From Anditalea andensis (GTDB lineage: Bacteria; Bacteroidota; Bacteroidia; Cytophagales; Cyclobacteriaceae), in NCBI RefSeq assembly GCF_000714815.1, contig NZ_JMIH01000013.1:1-64000 (forward strand): a stretch of DNA of 64,000 bases. The letters run 5' to 3'. Numbering within the stretch: position 1 is the first letter of the stretch; each line of letters opens with the position of its first letter. The notes below the pieces were generated by a model that searched no databases, was not told the DNA's origin, and saw nothing but the letters and a program-made list of their open reading frames with translations. This document shows positions 53,772 to 62,600 of the stretch, in pieces. Position numbers and translations under genes: made by a program.

Positions 53772-54443
53772 ATGAATAACCAGATACCGATAGTCAGTTT
53801 GTCCTTTTTCACCTATTCCATTCGCGACCAATTTTGGGCGTTAAAACAAATGCAGCAATCAAAAACAATCAGATACAAGCTTCATGGAACTTCCTTTGCC
53901 AAACTGTTAGGAACCGGTGGGGGCAAATTCGGATTTTCCATAAAACCAGATTTCAGTACTTATGCACTTCTATGTGTATGGAAAAATGCAGCTGAAGCAA
54001 AAACCTTGGAATCTCACCATATTTTCACTCAATTAAAAGGAAAAAGTCATACTTCAGAAACCTATTATATGGCCTGCACACAGTCTCATGGTGCATGGGA
54101 CGGCGTAAACCCACTGGTACCAGCCGTAGAATACCAATCGGGGCCTATGTTTACCCTTACCAGAGCCAGTTTATCCGCAGCTAAATTATTAGCCTTTTGG
54201 ACCCACGTACCTGCCACCACCCGAGCTTTAGAAAAATCAAATGGTTTACTATTTTCCAAGGGAGTAGGTGAACTCCCCATCATCGAACAGGCTACATTCA
54301 GCCATTGGGAAAACTCCGAAAGCATGCTAAATTTTGCCTATAAATCCGAACATACCCAAGTACTGATCAAAGCAAAAAAACAAAATTGGTTTAAAGAAGA
54401 GTTGTTCGCCAGATTTATACCTGTTAATTTGGAAGATTGGTAG
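53772..54443 (+). CDS. Spheroidene monooxygenase (CrtA)-like protein
   Basis: This 223-residue protein resembles CrtA-type monooxygenases, which add a keto group to acyclic carotenoids. It shows FFTYSIRDQFWALKQM, KLLGTGGGKFGFSIKPDFS and a later TRASLSAAKLLAFWTHVP. ATG 53772 gives MNNQIPIVSLSFFTYSI; the frame from TTG 53757 adds five residues. Other carotenoid genes (crtB, crtI) are not in the window, so it may act on another substrate. GluQ follows 15 bp later. Confidence 0.75.
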   Translation: MNNQIPIVSLSFFTYSIRDQFWALKQMQQSKTIRYKLHGTSFAKLLGTGGGKFGFSIKPDFSTYALLCVWKNAAEAKTLESHHIFTQLKGKSHTSETYYMACTQSHGAWDGVNPLVPAVEYQSGPMFTLTRASLSAAKLLAFWTHVPATTRALEKSNGLLFSKGVGELPIIEQATFSHWENSESMLNFAYKSEHTQVLIKAKKQNWFKEELFARFIPVNLEDW

Positions 54444-54458
54444 CCTATACGACATAGC

Positions 54459-55370
54459 ATGTTTACAAAAACCCGAATTGCTCCTACTCCCAGCGGCTAT
54501 TTACATTTGGGAAATGTCTTTAATTTTCTAATTACCGCTGCTCTCGCCAGACAAAATAAGGCTACTATTCTACTTAGAATAGACGATCTGGACCAGTCAA
54601 GAACTAAAAGGAAGTACATAGAAGATATATTTACCACACTCCGCTTTCTAGAAATACCCTGGGATGAAGGCCCCACTGATATCCTGGATTTTCAAAAAAA
54701 CTGGACTCAACATAACAGAATATCACTATACCAGGATACCCTGAATAGTTTGGTCATTAAAAACCAACTCTTTTCATGTAACTGTAGCCGTAAAAAAGTA
54801 GGCCGAGAAAGCAGGGACCTATCCTATCCCGGTATTTGCCTCTCAAAAAACCTAAGTCTAAAAGAAAAAGATAGAAACTGGAGAATCAAAATCGCTATGG
54901 GGGAAGTAGCTGATGTAAAACAAATTGGGGGAACCATCATTCCTTCCCGACTCCCTCCTGCCCTTCAGTATTTCATTGTAAAAAAGAAAGATGGACTGCC
55001 TGCTTACCAATTGGCTTCTGTCATCGATGATATTTACTTTGGGGTAGATACCATAATCAGGGGTAAAGACCTTCAAAGTTCCACTATAGCGCAGATTTTA
55101 CTGGCAGATAAAATTCACCATAACCAGTTTAAAGATACCGCATTTTACCATCATCCACTCATCATGGCAAGCCAACACTTAAAGCTCTCCAAATCCGCCG
55201 GAAGCACCTCTATATTTTATATGCGTCAACATGGGGTAACTAAGGCCGCCATATATCAGGAGATAAGCAGGTTACTTCTATTACCCGAACTGATTTCTGA
55301 TTTTAATGATTTTGTTCAACTTTTTAATAGAGGCATAATATTGAATAATAATTTAATCCTCAAAAAATAA
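54459..55370 (+). CDS. gluQ: Glutamyl-Q tRNA(Asp) synthetase-like enzyme
   Basis: This 303-residue protein corresponds to the catalytic part of glutamyl-tRNA synthetase without an anticodon domain. The HIGH-type motif is PSGYLHLGN (about 10-18) and the KMSKS-type motif is LKLSKSAGS (about 245). CNCSRKK (about 107) is part of the zinc-site region of GluQ enzymes. Such enzymes add glutamate to queuosine in tRNA(Asp). The Tyr in place of His in the HIGH motif (YLHL) occurs in relatives. It shares a short intergenic gap with the CrtA-like gene but no evident pathway. Confidence 0.87.
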   Translation: MFTKTRIAPTPSGYLHLGNVFNFLITAALARQNKATILLRIDDLDQSRTKRKYIEDIFTTLRFLEIPWDEGPTDILDFQKNWTQHNRISLYQDTLNSLVIKNQLFSCNCSRKKVGRESRDLSYPGICLSKNLSLKEKDRNWRIKIAMGEVADVKQIGGTIIPSRLPPALQYFIVKKKDGLPAYQLASVIDDIYFGVDTIIRGKDLQSSTIAQILLADKIHHNQFKDTAFYHHPLIMASQHLKLSKSAGSTSIFYMRQHGVTKAAIYQEISRLLLLPELISDFNDFVQLFNRGIILNNNLILKK

Positions 55371-55471
55371 AGTAGCTCAGAATGGATGATATAATGAGTA
55401 AAACTTTACAAAAACTTTCCTACATGCATATATCTATGCACATGATATAGGCTAGGATCAAATAGAACTAT

Positions 55472-55508
55472 AAAAAAAAATTAAGCCACGAATTACTCCG
55501 TGGCTTAA
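55472..55508 (-). terminator. Rho-independent terminator after the S10-like peptidase gene
   Basis: TTAAGCCACG (55481-55490) pairs with CGTGGCTTAA (55499-55508). On the minus strand the hairpin is followed by nine T (55480-55472). It lies 21 bp after the minus-strand stop at 55530. Confidence 0.85.
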
Positions 55509-55529
55509 AATAAAAGGGTGACCGCCATT

Positions 55530-57008
55530 TCAATACCTGGCGGGAGCTCCCTTGGCAGGTGTAGCTTTGAGGATAAACTGTCTAATATCTTCATTGGATG
55601 TGGCTAGATCTTCTGCCCTTAAATACATCATATGTCCACTCCTGTATCCTTTCCAGTCAAGTCTGTCCTGAAGTTTTCCACTCGGATCCATCTGCCACAT
55701 AGAATACTTGGCATTAAAATAGTCTGTCCCTCCATCAAAATATCCAGATTGTATCATCACATGAAGATATGGATTTTGGGCCATGGCCTGTCTCAGATTA
55801 TCGCCTGTTCTATCTCCGGACCTATCCCATGGGTGCACTGGTCCAAACAGGTTATAAGTAAGGTCAGTTTCAAATTTCAGGCTGTTTCTGACATAGTGGT
55901 TCATTGCAGGGGCAAAAGCATGATTCCAGGCTGTCAGTGCCGGATCGAAATCCGGACGGTCACCTGTGCCTGTCTTATCTATGCCTCTATACCTACTGTC
56001 AAGCCTGCCTATAGTCAATCCTTGATCTCTTAAGAGTTCTTTCCAAAAAAAGTTGGTAGGGACAGCAAGGTTATGCTCCATAATCACTTTTTCTGAAAGA
56101 CCTGAATATTTGGATATCTGCCGGGCGAGTTCCCTTTTTCTATCTTCCTCAATAAATCCACCCTTGACCATGGCTGGGATAAACTCATTGATAGTAAACG
56201 TTTCCACTTCTGGCAGTAGGTCTTCGAGATCTCTATTTTGAAGAGACTTATCTAAAGCGTTATGATACCAGGCAGTGGCGGCATAGTATGGTAGGTAGTT
56301 GGCAGCAGCTACAGGCCCGCTTCGGTCTATACCCAGAGTGGTAGGAGACACTAAAATCACTCCATTGAAATACATCCAGTGTGAATTCTGGAGCTGATTT
56401 ACCATGCCGGCTACCCGTGTAGTACCATAGCTTTCTCCTATCAGGTACTTGGGAGAAGCCCACCTGTTCTGCCTGGTGACAAATGTATTTACCCAGTCAG
56501 ATAGGTATTCAATATCAGCGTTGACACCGAAAAACTTCTTACGGTCTCCATCTTTATCCAGCATGCGTGAATACCCAGTATTTACTGGATCTACATACAC
56601 AATATCGGCTACATCCAAAATCGAATGCGGATTGGCTCGGGTACCGTATGGCTGCGTAGGATTACCTTCGTCATCCATATTCAAAAGTACGGGGCCCGTA
56701 TAAGCGATGTGCATCCAAATAGAAGCCGATCCCGGTCCACCATTAAAAGAAATGACCAAAGGTCTATTCGCCATATCACTGATATCAGTTCTTTCATAGT
56801 AAGTATAAAACAGAGAAGCTATAGGCTCACCTGCTTCATCCCAAACCGGCTGTGTACCGGCAGTAGCCCTATACGGAACACGGTTGCCTTTTATAGTGAC
56901 AGTATGGGTGCTGGATACAGCGGATTCGACTTCGATTTTTCTGCCTTGTCCCAATGCTATAGAAGTCATCGTGACAAGACAAACAACAAACAGAAAACAT
57001 TTTTTCAT
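55530..57008 (-). CDS. S10 family serine carboxypeptidase-like peptidase, exported
   Basis: This 492-residue protein has a signal peptide (about 1-20, ending SIALGQ). The oxyanion motif is NGGPGSASIWMH (about 91-102), the nucleophile serine is in GESYGTTR (about 168), a catalytic aspartate is in YFDGGTDYFN region and the histidine in YRSGHMMYLR (about 458). This is the S10 carboxypeptidase pattern in an alpha/beta-hydrolase fold. It is likely periplasmic and degrades peptides. Single-gene transcript with a terminator at 55472. Confidence 0.9.
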   Translation of the reverse strand: MKKCFLFVVCLVTMTSIALGQGRKIEVESAVSSTHTVTIKGNRVPYRATAGTQPVWDEAGEPIASLFYTYYERTDISDMANRPLVISFNGGPGSASIWMHIAYTGPVLLNMDDEGNPTQPYGTRANPHSILDVADIVYVDPVNTGYSRMLDKDGDRKKFFGVNADIEYLSDWVNTFVTRQNRWASPKYLIGESYGTTRVAGMVNQLQNSHWMYFNGVILVSPTTLGIDRSGPVAAANYLPYYAATAWYHNALDKSLQNRDLEDLLPEVETFTINEFIPAMVKGGFIEEDRKRELARQISKYSGLSEKVIMEHNLAVPTNFFWKELLRDQGLTIGRLDSRYRGIDKTGTGDRPDFDPALTAWNHAFAPAMNHYVRNSLKFETDLTYNLFGPVHPWDRSGDRTGDNLRQAMAQNPYLHVMIQSGYFDGGTDYFNAKYSMWQMDPSGKLQDRLDWKGYRSGHMMYLRAEDLATSNEDIRQFILKATPAKGAPARY

Positions 57009-57312
57009 ATTTTTACTTTTCAGCTTTTAGTTCGTAATCAGTACTTATGGCATGCTTTAATTAGATGAAGGAAGATATGTGTTATAAATAGCTAAGTCTA
57101 GAAAAATATGATAAGCGGAAGGAAAAATAAATTTAACCATCAATTTTCCCGTTTACATGCTACAATGGTCTACCATGTTGATAATGGTTTATATAAAAAA
57201 CCTTTCCCAATAAATTTAACTTATTTAAGGTTTCCTACATCCACCGTTAAGGGGCTCCATTATGCAGAAAGATATTGAAATTCAAGATTTTCTGTTCAAG
57301 GTAAGGTCATAT
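57009..57312. other. Intergenic region without a gene
   Basis: These 304 bases lie between the peptidase start and the terminator of the dehydratase gene. They hold the peptidase promoter. A short plus-strand frame of 77 codons starting at 57262 is lysine-rich, crosses the terminator and the end of the dehydratase gene and is not credible. Confidence 0.45.
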
Positions 57313-57344
57313 AAAAAAACCCTCAGTAGAAAACTACCAAGGGT
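57313..57344 (-). terminator. Terminator after the FlaA1/CapD-type gene
   Basis: ACCCT-CA-GTAG (57319-57329) pairs with CTAC-CA-AGGGT (57334-57344) around an AAAA loop, with a small internal loop. On the minus strand seven or so T follow (57318-57313). It lies 27 bp after the stop at 57371. Confidence 0.7.
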
Positions 57345-57370
57345 AAAAAAAAAAACATATCGTAAAAAAA

Positions 57371-59281
57371 TTAGTGCTTTACTTCTAAATGATCTAAAAA
57401 TGAAAACCTGGAGGCATTGCTTATATATTCTGGTACTATCGTCTTCATGTGACTTACCAGCGCCACATCGGAGTTCTTTTTCAACAGCAATTTAAATGCA
57501 TCTATTTGGGTCACAATAGATTCAAAATGTACATGCGAAACTTTTGCGATCATAATCTTTGGATGGTGAGTGGAGACCACTTCTTCCTTCACATTCAATA
57601 ACTCTTCATATAATTTCTCGCCTTGTCGGAGTCCGCTGAATTCGATTTTTATATCTCTATCCACTACCTTACCGCTTAATTTAATCATCTTTTTGGCAAG
57701 GTCTACTATTTTGACAGGTTCTCCCATATCGAATACGAATATCTCCCCACCATTACCCATAACCCCTGCTTCCAGTACCAGCTGACAAGCTTCAGGTATG
57801 GTCATAAAATAGCGGGTAATATCAGGATGAGTTACAGTAACCGGTCCTCCTCTTTGAATCTGGTTTTTAAATAGCGGTATGACCGAGCCATTAGATCCCA
57901 ATACATTACCGAATCTGGTGGTCACAAATTTAGTTCTTTTGGCACCTGTTCCTTCCAAAGCATCATTTAATGACTGCACATACATCTCAGCTATTCTTTT
58001 GGAAGCTCCCATTACATTTGTCGGATTGACAGCTTTATCCGTGCTGATCATCACAAACTTTTCTACGTGATTGGAAACAGCGAGATCTGCCAGATTTTTG
58101 GTACCAAGGATATTACATTTTACAGCTTCTTCAGGATAAGCTTCCATCATTGGAACGTGCTTATAAGCGGCTGCATGGTATATGATCTGCGGTCTGTATT
58201 TGGTAAGAATCTTAGCGATAGATTTCCTCTTTCTGATATCCCCCAATAGCGTTACAATCTGCGTAGGAAGGTTCAAAGCATTCATTTCCTGCTGAAGATT
58301 ATATAATGCCGACTCGGACTGGTCTAACATGATCACTTTCTCAGGCTGATAATGAGCAATCTGCTGAACCAGCTCACTCCCTATAGATCCTGCTGCTCCA
58401 GATACCAGTACTACTTTACCGAAGAGGTCCTCCTTGACCCTACTATTGTCCAGATCTATCGATTCCCTAGAAAGAAGGTCTTCTATTTTGACTTCTCTTA
58501 TACCATTGGGCATCAGGCTCCCATTTATCCACTCGTTTACAGGCGGAATAATGGTAGCATGTATCCCTAAGCTCAGACATTCGTCTATAATCTGCCTTTT
58601 TCTATTCGAGGATAGCTTCTGCACGGAAATCACCAGTTCCTGCACATTATATTTTTGTACTATTTCTGGGAGCATTTGCAGTCCCATGTATATTTTAGCA
58701 CCTGAAAGTTTTTTACCGGCCTTATTGATATCATCATCTAAAAATGCAACTACCCTTTTCTTTACTTTATTATCATTGGCAAAAATACTCTGTGCGAGAA
58801 TACCTGCTTCACCGGCTCCGAACACTACTATAGGTGTGACATCTTTCTCATTTTTCTTAATGTATCCAAATAGCTCCTTTATTACCATTCTATATAAAAT
58901 CAACCAGAATAAGGCTATCCCAGAAGCGATCATCAATACAGCAAAAGATATGATCCATCCCGCATCTAATAAGTAATAGGATATAATATTAGCTCCAGTT
59001 AATAAAAGGAAGTTTATACCGATCATTTTTGATAGGATCAAACCATCCCGCACGCTGGTATGGCGTACTATCCCCATGTAGCTTTTGGTAATGATCATGG
59101 AAAGGCAGCCTGTAAGGATAAACCATACAACCCCTTTTACAAGTGCTACCTGATTAAAATGAACGATTTCAAAATTGAACCTTAATAGGAAGCCTAATAA
59201 GATGGCATAAGATAAAACAATGCCGTCCAATAGCGCTATTACCCATCTGGGAAGAATATTTATTTTTTGAAGGAAGCCCAT
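57371..59281 (-). CDS. Membrane nucleotide-sugar 4,6-dehydratase (FlaA1/CapD/WbpM type)
   Basis: This 636-residue enzyme has four N-terminal transmembrane helices (about 12-135), a first Rossmann domain (VVFGAGEAGILAQSI, about 150) and the catalytic SDR domain (about 290-560) with GAAGSIGSELVQQI. STDKAVNPTNVMGASKRIAE carries the active-site lysine, and methionine stands where the usual tyrosine is, as in the large FlaA1-type members. It converts UDP-GlcNAc or a relative into a 4-keto-6-deoxy sugar for surface glycans. It stands 5 kb from the glycan locus at 44040-51948. Confidence 0.93.
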   Translation of the reverse strand: MGFLQKINILPRWVIALLDGIVLSYAILLGFLLRFNFEIVHFNQVALVKGVVWFILTGCLSMIITKSYMGIVRHTSVRDGLILSKMIGINFLLLTGANIISYYLLDAGWIISFAVLMIASGIALFWLILYRMVIKELFGYIKKNEKDVTPIVVFGAGEAGILAQSIFANDNKVKKRVVAFLDDDINKAGKKLSGAKIYMGLQMLPEIVQKYNVQELVISVQKLSSNRKRQIIDECLSLGIHATIIPPVNEWINGSLMPNGIREVKIEDLLSRESIDLDNSRVKEDLFGKVVLVSGAAGSIGSELVQQIAHYQPEKVIMLDQSESALYNLQQEMNALNLPTQIVTLLGDIRKRKSIAKILTKYRPQIIYHAAAYKHVPMMEAYPEEAVKCNILGTKNLADLAVSNHVEKFVMISTDKAVNPTNVMGASKRIAEMYVQSLNDALEGTGAKRTKFVTTRFGNVLGSNGSVIPLFKNQIQRGGPVTVTHPDITRYFMTIPEACQLVLEAGVMGNGGEIFVFDMGEPVKIVDLAKKMIKLSGKVVDRDIKIEFSGLRQGEKLYEELLNVKEEVVSTHHPKIMIAKVSHVHFESIVTQIDAFKLLLKKNSDVALVSHMKTIVPEYISNASRFSFLDHLEVKH

Positions 59282-59610
59282 ATGCTAAAAATTAATATGT
59301 TAAAGTTCAAATACTTGTTTTTGCATTTCAAATATAAATAAAAACTTTTCATAAAATGCATAAAGCTGTATAAATAATTAATTAAAAATAAATCTTATAT
59401 CATTAAAACTACCAGAATACCGCCATATTCACCCCTTAACCTATTGAATATTAAGGTATTAATTTAAAACATGTCTTTTTTTGAACGAGTATTTCTTTTT
59501 AAATAAATTTTCAAAATTTAAAAGTTGGTTTGGTTAACCACTCTTTATCTAAAAATACAATTTAATAATCCAAAATGAATATTTTCCATGAAGTGGATAA
59601 CATGAACATT
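59282..59610. other. Intergenic region without a gene
   Basis: These 329 AT-rich bases upstream of the dehydratase gene contain no frame I support. They should hold its promoter on the minus strand. Confidence 0.45.
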
Positions 59611-59640
59611 AAAAAAAGCCTTTTCCAAAAGGGAAAAGGC
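59611..59640 (-). terminator. Rho-independent terminator after the amylase gene
   Basis: GCCTTTTCC-AAAAG-GGAAAAGGC at 59618-59640 is a near-perfect hairpin and is followed on the minus strand by seven T (59617-59611). It lies 17 bp after the stop at 59658. Confidence 0.88.
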
Positions 59641-59657
59641 CTAAGTATAGAAAATCA

Positions 59658-61220
59658 TTATTTAAGAATAATCGAGCTATATGGTTTCAGTTTAATCTTT
59701 TTATGACTGAGGATAGCTGATTCTAGTTGATATAGCACATCGGTCACCCCCTCTGGCTGCTCTATCTCTACCTCCTGGTCGCTGATGTTATGAAAAACAT
59801 GTGCTTTCTCACCCTGATAAGATCTAACATACGCCATAATTGCCTTTGGAGTGTCAACTGCAGCAGCCTGAAGGTCACCTAATGTCAGGACTTTGCTGCT
59901 CTGCCTTAATTGGATGACCTGTTTATAGTGACTGAAAAAACTTTCCGCGTGGTCTTTTTGCTGAGCTAAAGGTGTGACGGTCTTATCTGTAGAATGCTTA
60001 GGGGCTATCCAGGTAGTTCTGCCTGTATCTTTTGTTTCTACATCCCAAAGAAAAGGCTCTCTAATATGTTCATCAGGTTTTTCACCGAGCATACCGATCT
60101 CTTCCCCGTAATACAAATAAGGTGCTCCGGGCATAGTCATCAGTATGGCAAGGGCCTGCTTTGCTTTCATCCTGTCCCCATTGAGACTGCTGAGCAGCCT
60201 CGGCTGGTCATGATTAGATGAAAAGGTAGCATCTATAAAATCATCAGTGATATTGTTATAATAACTCAATATCTCTATCTGCCGCTCCACCAGCTTATGG
60301 CCATCTGTCTCTTTATATGCATCCAGGAGGGTATAGTGGAAATCGAAGTTAAAGAGTGCGGGCAATCCTGGAAGGTAAGGCGCTACTACTTCCTTCATAT
60401 CATATACCTCTCCTACCAGGTAGACATCAGGTTTCACTTTCTCCATTTCAGCTCGGAAAGCTTTCCAAAAGGCGTGGTTGTCATCTGGCCTATCATCGGG
60501 GTATATGTGTTTGGCGGCATCCAGCCTGAAGCCATCTACACCTATTTCTTCAAGCCAATATCTGCCTATTTCGTATATTTCCTCTCTTACTGCCGAATTG
60601 TCAAAGTTGAGGTCAGGCATCCCTCCGGTGAAAAAACCATAATAATAATCCTCCCCTTCTCCTGGATCATGCCATTGTCGGATATTGTCCGAATCAAGAG
60701 TAGTTTTCTTTTTATTGATGTGATCGGCTATGGTATCTTTATGTGCCCATACATAGTAATCTCGGTAAGGATTCTCCCTACCTTTTTTTGCTTCCATAAA
60801 CCAGGGGTGCTCGTCACTGGTATGGTTGATGATCATATCGATTACTATTTTAATGTTATTTTTATGTGCCTTTTCTATCAGTTGCTTAAAATCTTCCATT
60901 GTCCCATAGTCTGGGTGGATAGCTTTATAATCTGTCACATCATATTTATGGTAACTCGGAGATGGCATCAGAGGCATAAACCAAATCGCGTCCACTCCTA
61001 GCTCCACGACATGGTCTAATTTTTCCGTCACTCCTTTAATATCCCCTATACCATCATTATCTGTATCGTAAAAAGACTGGATGAATATTTCATAAGTGAT
61101 CCCAGCCTTAGGCCATAGGTCGCCTGGTCTACCGTTACCGGGAAGCTCTGAAGTTTGGGCACAGCTAGACATCATCAGACCTGCACCGGCTATACAAAGG
61201 GCTTTTTTTATTATATGCAT
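59658..61220 (-). CDS. GH13 alpha-amylase family lipoprotein
   Basis: This 520-residue glycosidase has a lipoprotein signal peptide (lipobox LMMSSC, C20). The TIM barrel (about 38-430) shows all GH13 regions: DMIINHTSDEHPW, the nucleophile in GFRLDAAKHI, the acid in LVGEVYD and the third acid in FSSNHDQPRL. A small beta domain (about 435-520) follows. It degrades alpha-glucans or maltodextrins, anchored at the cell envelope. No SusC/SusD pair is nearby. Confidence 0.92.
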   Translation of the reverse strand: MHIIKKALCIAGAGLMMSSCAQTSELPGNGRPGDLWPKAGITYEIFIQSFYDTDNDGIGDIKGVTEKLDHVVELGVDAIWFMPLMPSPSYHKYDVTDYKAIHPDYGTMEDFKQLIEKAHKNNIKIVIDMIINHTSDEHPWFMEAKKGRENPYRDYYVWAHKDTIADHINKKKTTLDSDNIRQWHDPGEGEDYYYGFFTGGMPDLNFDNSAVREEIYEIGRYWLEEIGVDGFRLDAAKHIYPDDRPDDNHAFWKAFRAEMEKVKPDVYLVGEVYDMKEVVAPYLPGLPALFNFDFHYTLLDAYKETDGHKLVERQIEILSYYNNITDDFIDATFSSNHDQPRLLSSLNGDRMKAKQALAILMTMPGAPYLYYGEEIGMLGEKPDEHIREPFLWDVETKDTGRTTWIAPKHSTDKTVTPLAQQKDHAESFFSHYKQVIQLRQSSKVLTLGDLQAAAVDTPKAIMAYVRSYQGEKAHVFHNISDQEVEIEQPEGVTDVLYQLESAILSHKKIKLKPYSSIILK

Positions 61221-61242
61221 ATCTTAATATGGTATTAAAAAG

Positions 61243-61267
61243 AAAAAGCCACTAATATCTTAGTGAC
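61243..61267 (-). terminator. Rho-independent terminator after the aldolase gene
   Basis: GCCACTAA-TATC-TTAGTGAC at 61248-61267 forms a hairpin with one mismatch. On the minus strand a run of five T (61247-61243) follows. It lies 28 bp after the stop at 61296. Confidence 0.7.
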
Positions 61268-61295
61268 CTTTTAGCTCTAATTCTTTACTAGTTAA

Positions 61296-62357
61296 TTAAT
61301 TTCTATCTATACAGTTCAACATGTCAAATGCTATTTCAAGACGTTTGACGAAATTCTCCTCCCCTTTTCTCAACCAGTTACGGGGGTCATAAAACTTCTT
61401 ATTTGGTTTGTCATCCCCTTCTGGATTACCCAGCTGGGTCTCGAGATATCCTTCATTGGCATGATAGAATTTAAGGATACCTTCCCAGAATGCCCACTGC
61501 ATATCTGTATCAATATTCATTTTTACAGAACCATAACTATTGGCTTCTCTGATTTCTTCCACAGTAGACCCTGAACCACCATGAAACACAAAACTTACCG
61601 GTTTCCCAGATGTCCCGTATTTTTCATTGATGAAATCCTGTGAATTTTTTAGTATTTTAGGAGTAAGACTTACATTACCTGGTTTATATACGCCATGAAC
61701 ATTACCAAATGCAGCTGCAATGGTAAAGCTGTCACCTATTTTCTTTAGCTCTTCATAAGCATAAGCCACTTCCTCAGGCTGGGTATATAATTTGGAACTG
61801 TCTACATCCGTATTGTCTACACCATCTTCTTCCCCACCGGTTACACCTAGCTCTATCTCTATACCCATCTCCAGCTTACTGAATTCTCTAAAATACTGGG
61901 CAGAGGTCTTTATATTTTCTTCCAGGCTTTCTTCTGATAAGTCCAGCATATGTGAACTGAAAAGCGGCTTACCAAAAGCTTGATAATATGCCTTACCTTC
62001 CTCTAAGAGACCATCTATCCACGGTAGTAGTTTTTTGGCGGCATGATCTGTATGAAGGACTACCGGTACACCATATGCTTCTGCCATTTTATGCACGTGC
62101 ATAGCACCAGATACACCACCGGCTATAGAAGCCTGCTGCTTATCGTTGGCCAGGCCTTTTCCGGCAAAAAACTGAGCTCCTCCATTGGAAAACTGGATCA
62201 TAACTGGAGAGTTTACTTTCTTAGCAGTTTCAAAAACTGCATTCACGGTACTAGTATTGATCACATTTACCGCTGGTAAAGCAAATTCGCTTTCTTTGGC
62301 ATAATCTAAAAGGTCTTTAAGTTCCTGTCCGTACTTTACTCCTGGTTTGAATTTCAT
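61296..62357 (-). CDS. fbaA: Class II fructose-bisphosphate aldolase
   Basis: This 353-residue zinc aldolase of glycolysis and gluconeogenesis has the first zinc-site motif in VVLHTDHAAKK, acidic residues in GIEIELGVTGGEEDGVDNTD, the histidine in AFGNVHGVYKPG and the phosphate loop VFHGGSGST. The length and the motif GGEEDGVDN place it in the E. coli FbaA-like class IIA. ATG 62357 (MKFKPGVKYGQEL) is preferred; the frame up to 62408 adds 17 non-family residues. The 243-bp spacer upstream has no other feature. Confidence 0.95.
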   Translation of the reverse strand: MKFKPGVKYGQELKDLLDYAKESEFALPAVNVINTSTVNAVFETAKKVNSPVMIQFSNGGAQFFAGKGLANDKQQASIAGGVSGAMHVHKMAEAYGVPVVLHTDHAAKKLLPWIDGLLEEGKAYYQAFGKPLFSSHMLDLSEESLEENIKTSAQYFREFSKLEMGIEIELGVTGGEEDGVDNTDVDSSKLYTQPEEVAYAYEELKKIGDSFTIAAAFGNVHGVYKPGNVSLTPKILKNSQDFINEKYGTSGKPVSFVFHGGSGSTVEEIREANSYGSVKMNIDTDMQWAFWEGILKFYHANEGYLETQLGNPEGDDKPNKKFYDPRNWLRKGEENFVKRLEIAFDMLNCIDRN

Positions 62358-62600
62358 AAATTTAAAATTTTTATCAAGGTTAAATGGTATATGAAAAGAC
62401 GCTGCCATTTGCCGACTTGATCTATCATATTACCAAAGATATAAACACTATACTAAAAAATCACCCCTTTTACAGGTAAAGTTCTTCGTTCCATCTGATA
62501 TAAACAGCCAAAACCCTTATGGCTTGACAGGAAATCGATTGAGATTTAAAAAAAATTAAAATGGTCACAAAGTAAATGGATCACCTACTAGGTCATGAGA

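Noticed and set aside
57262-57495. Plus-strand frame of 77 codons, lysine-rich
   Set aside because: It runs through the terminator and into the 3' end of the dehydratase gene, and its composition reflects A-runs, not coding DNA.
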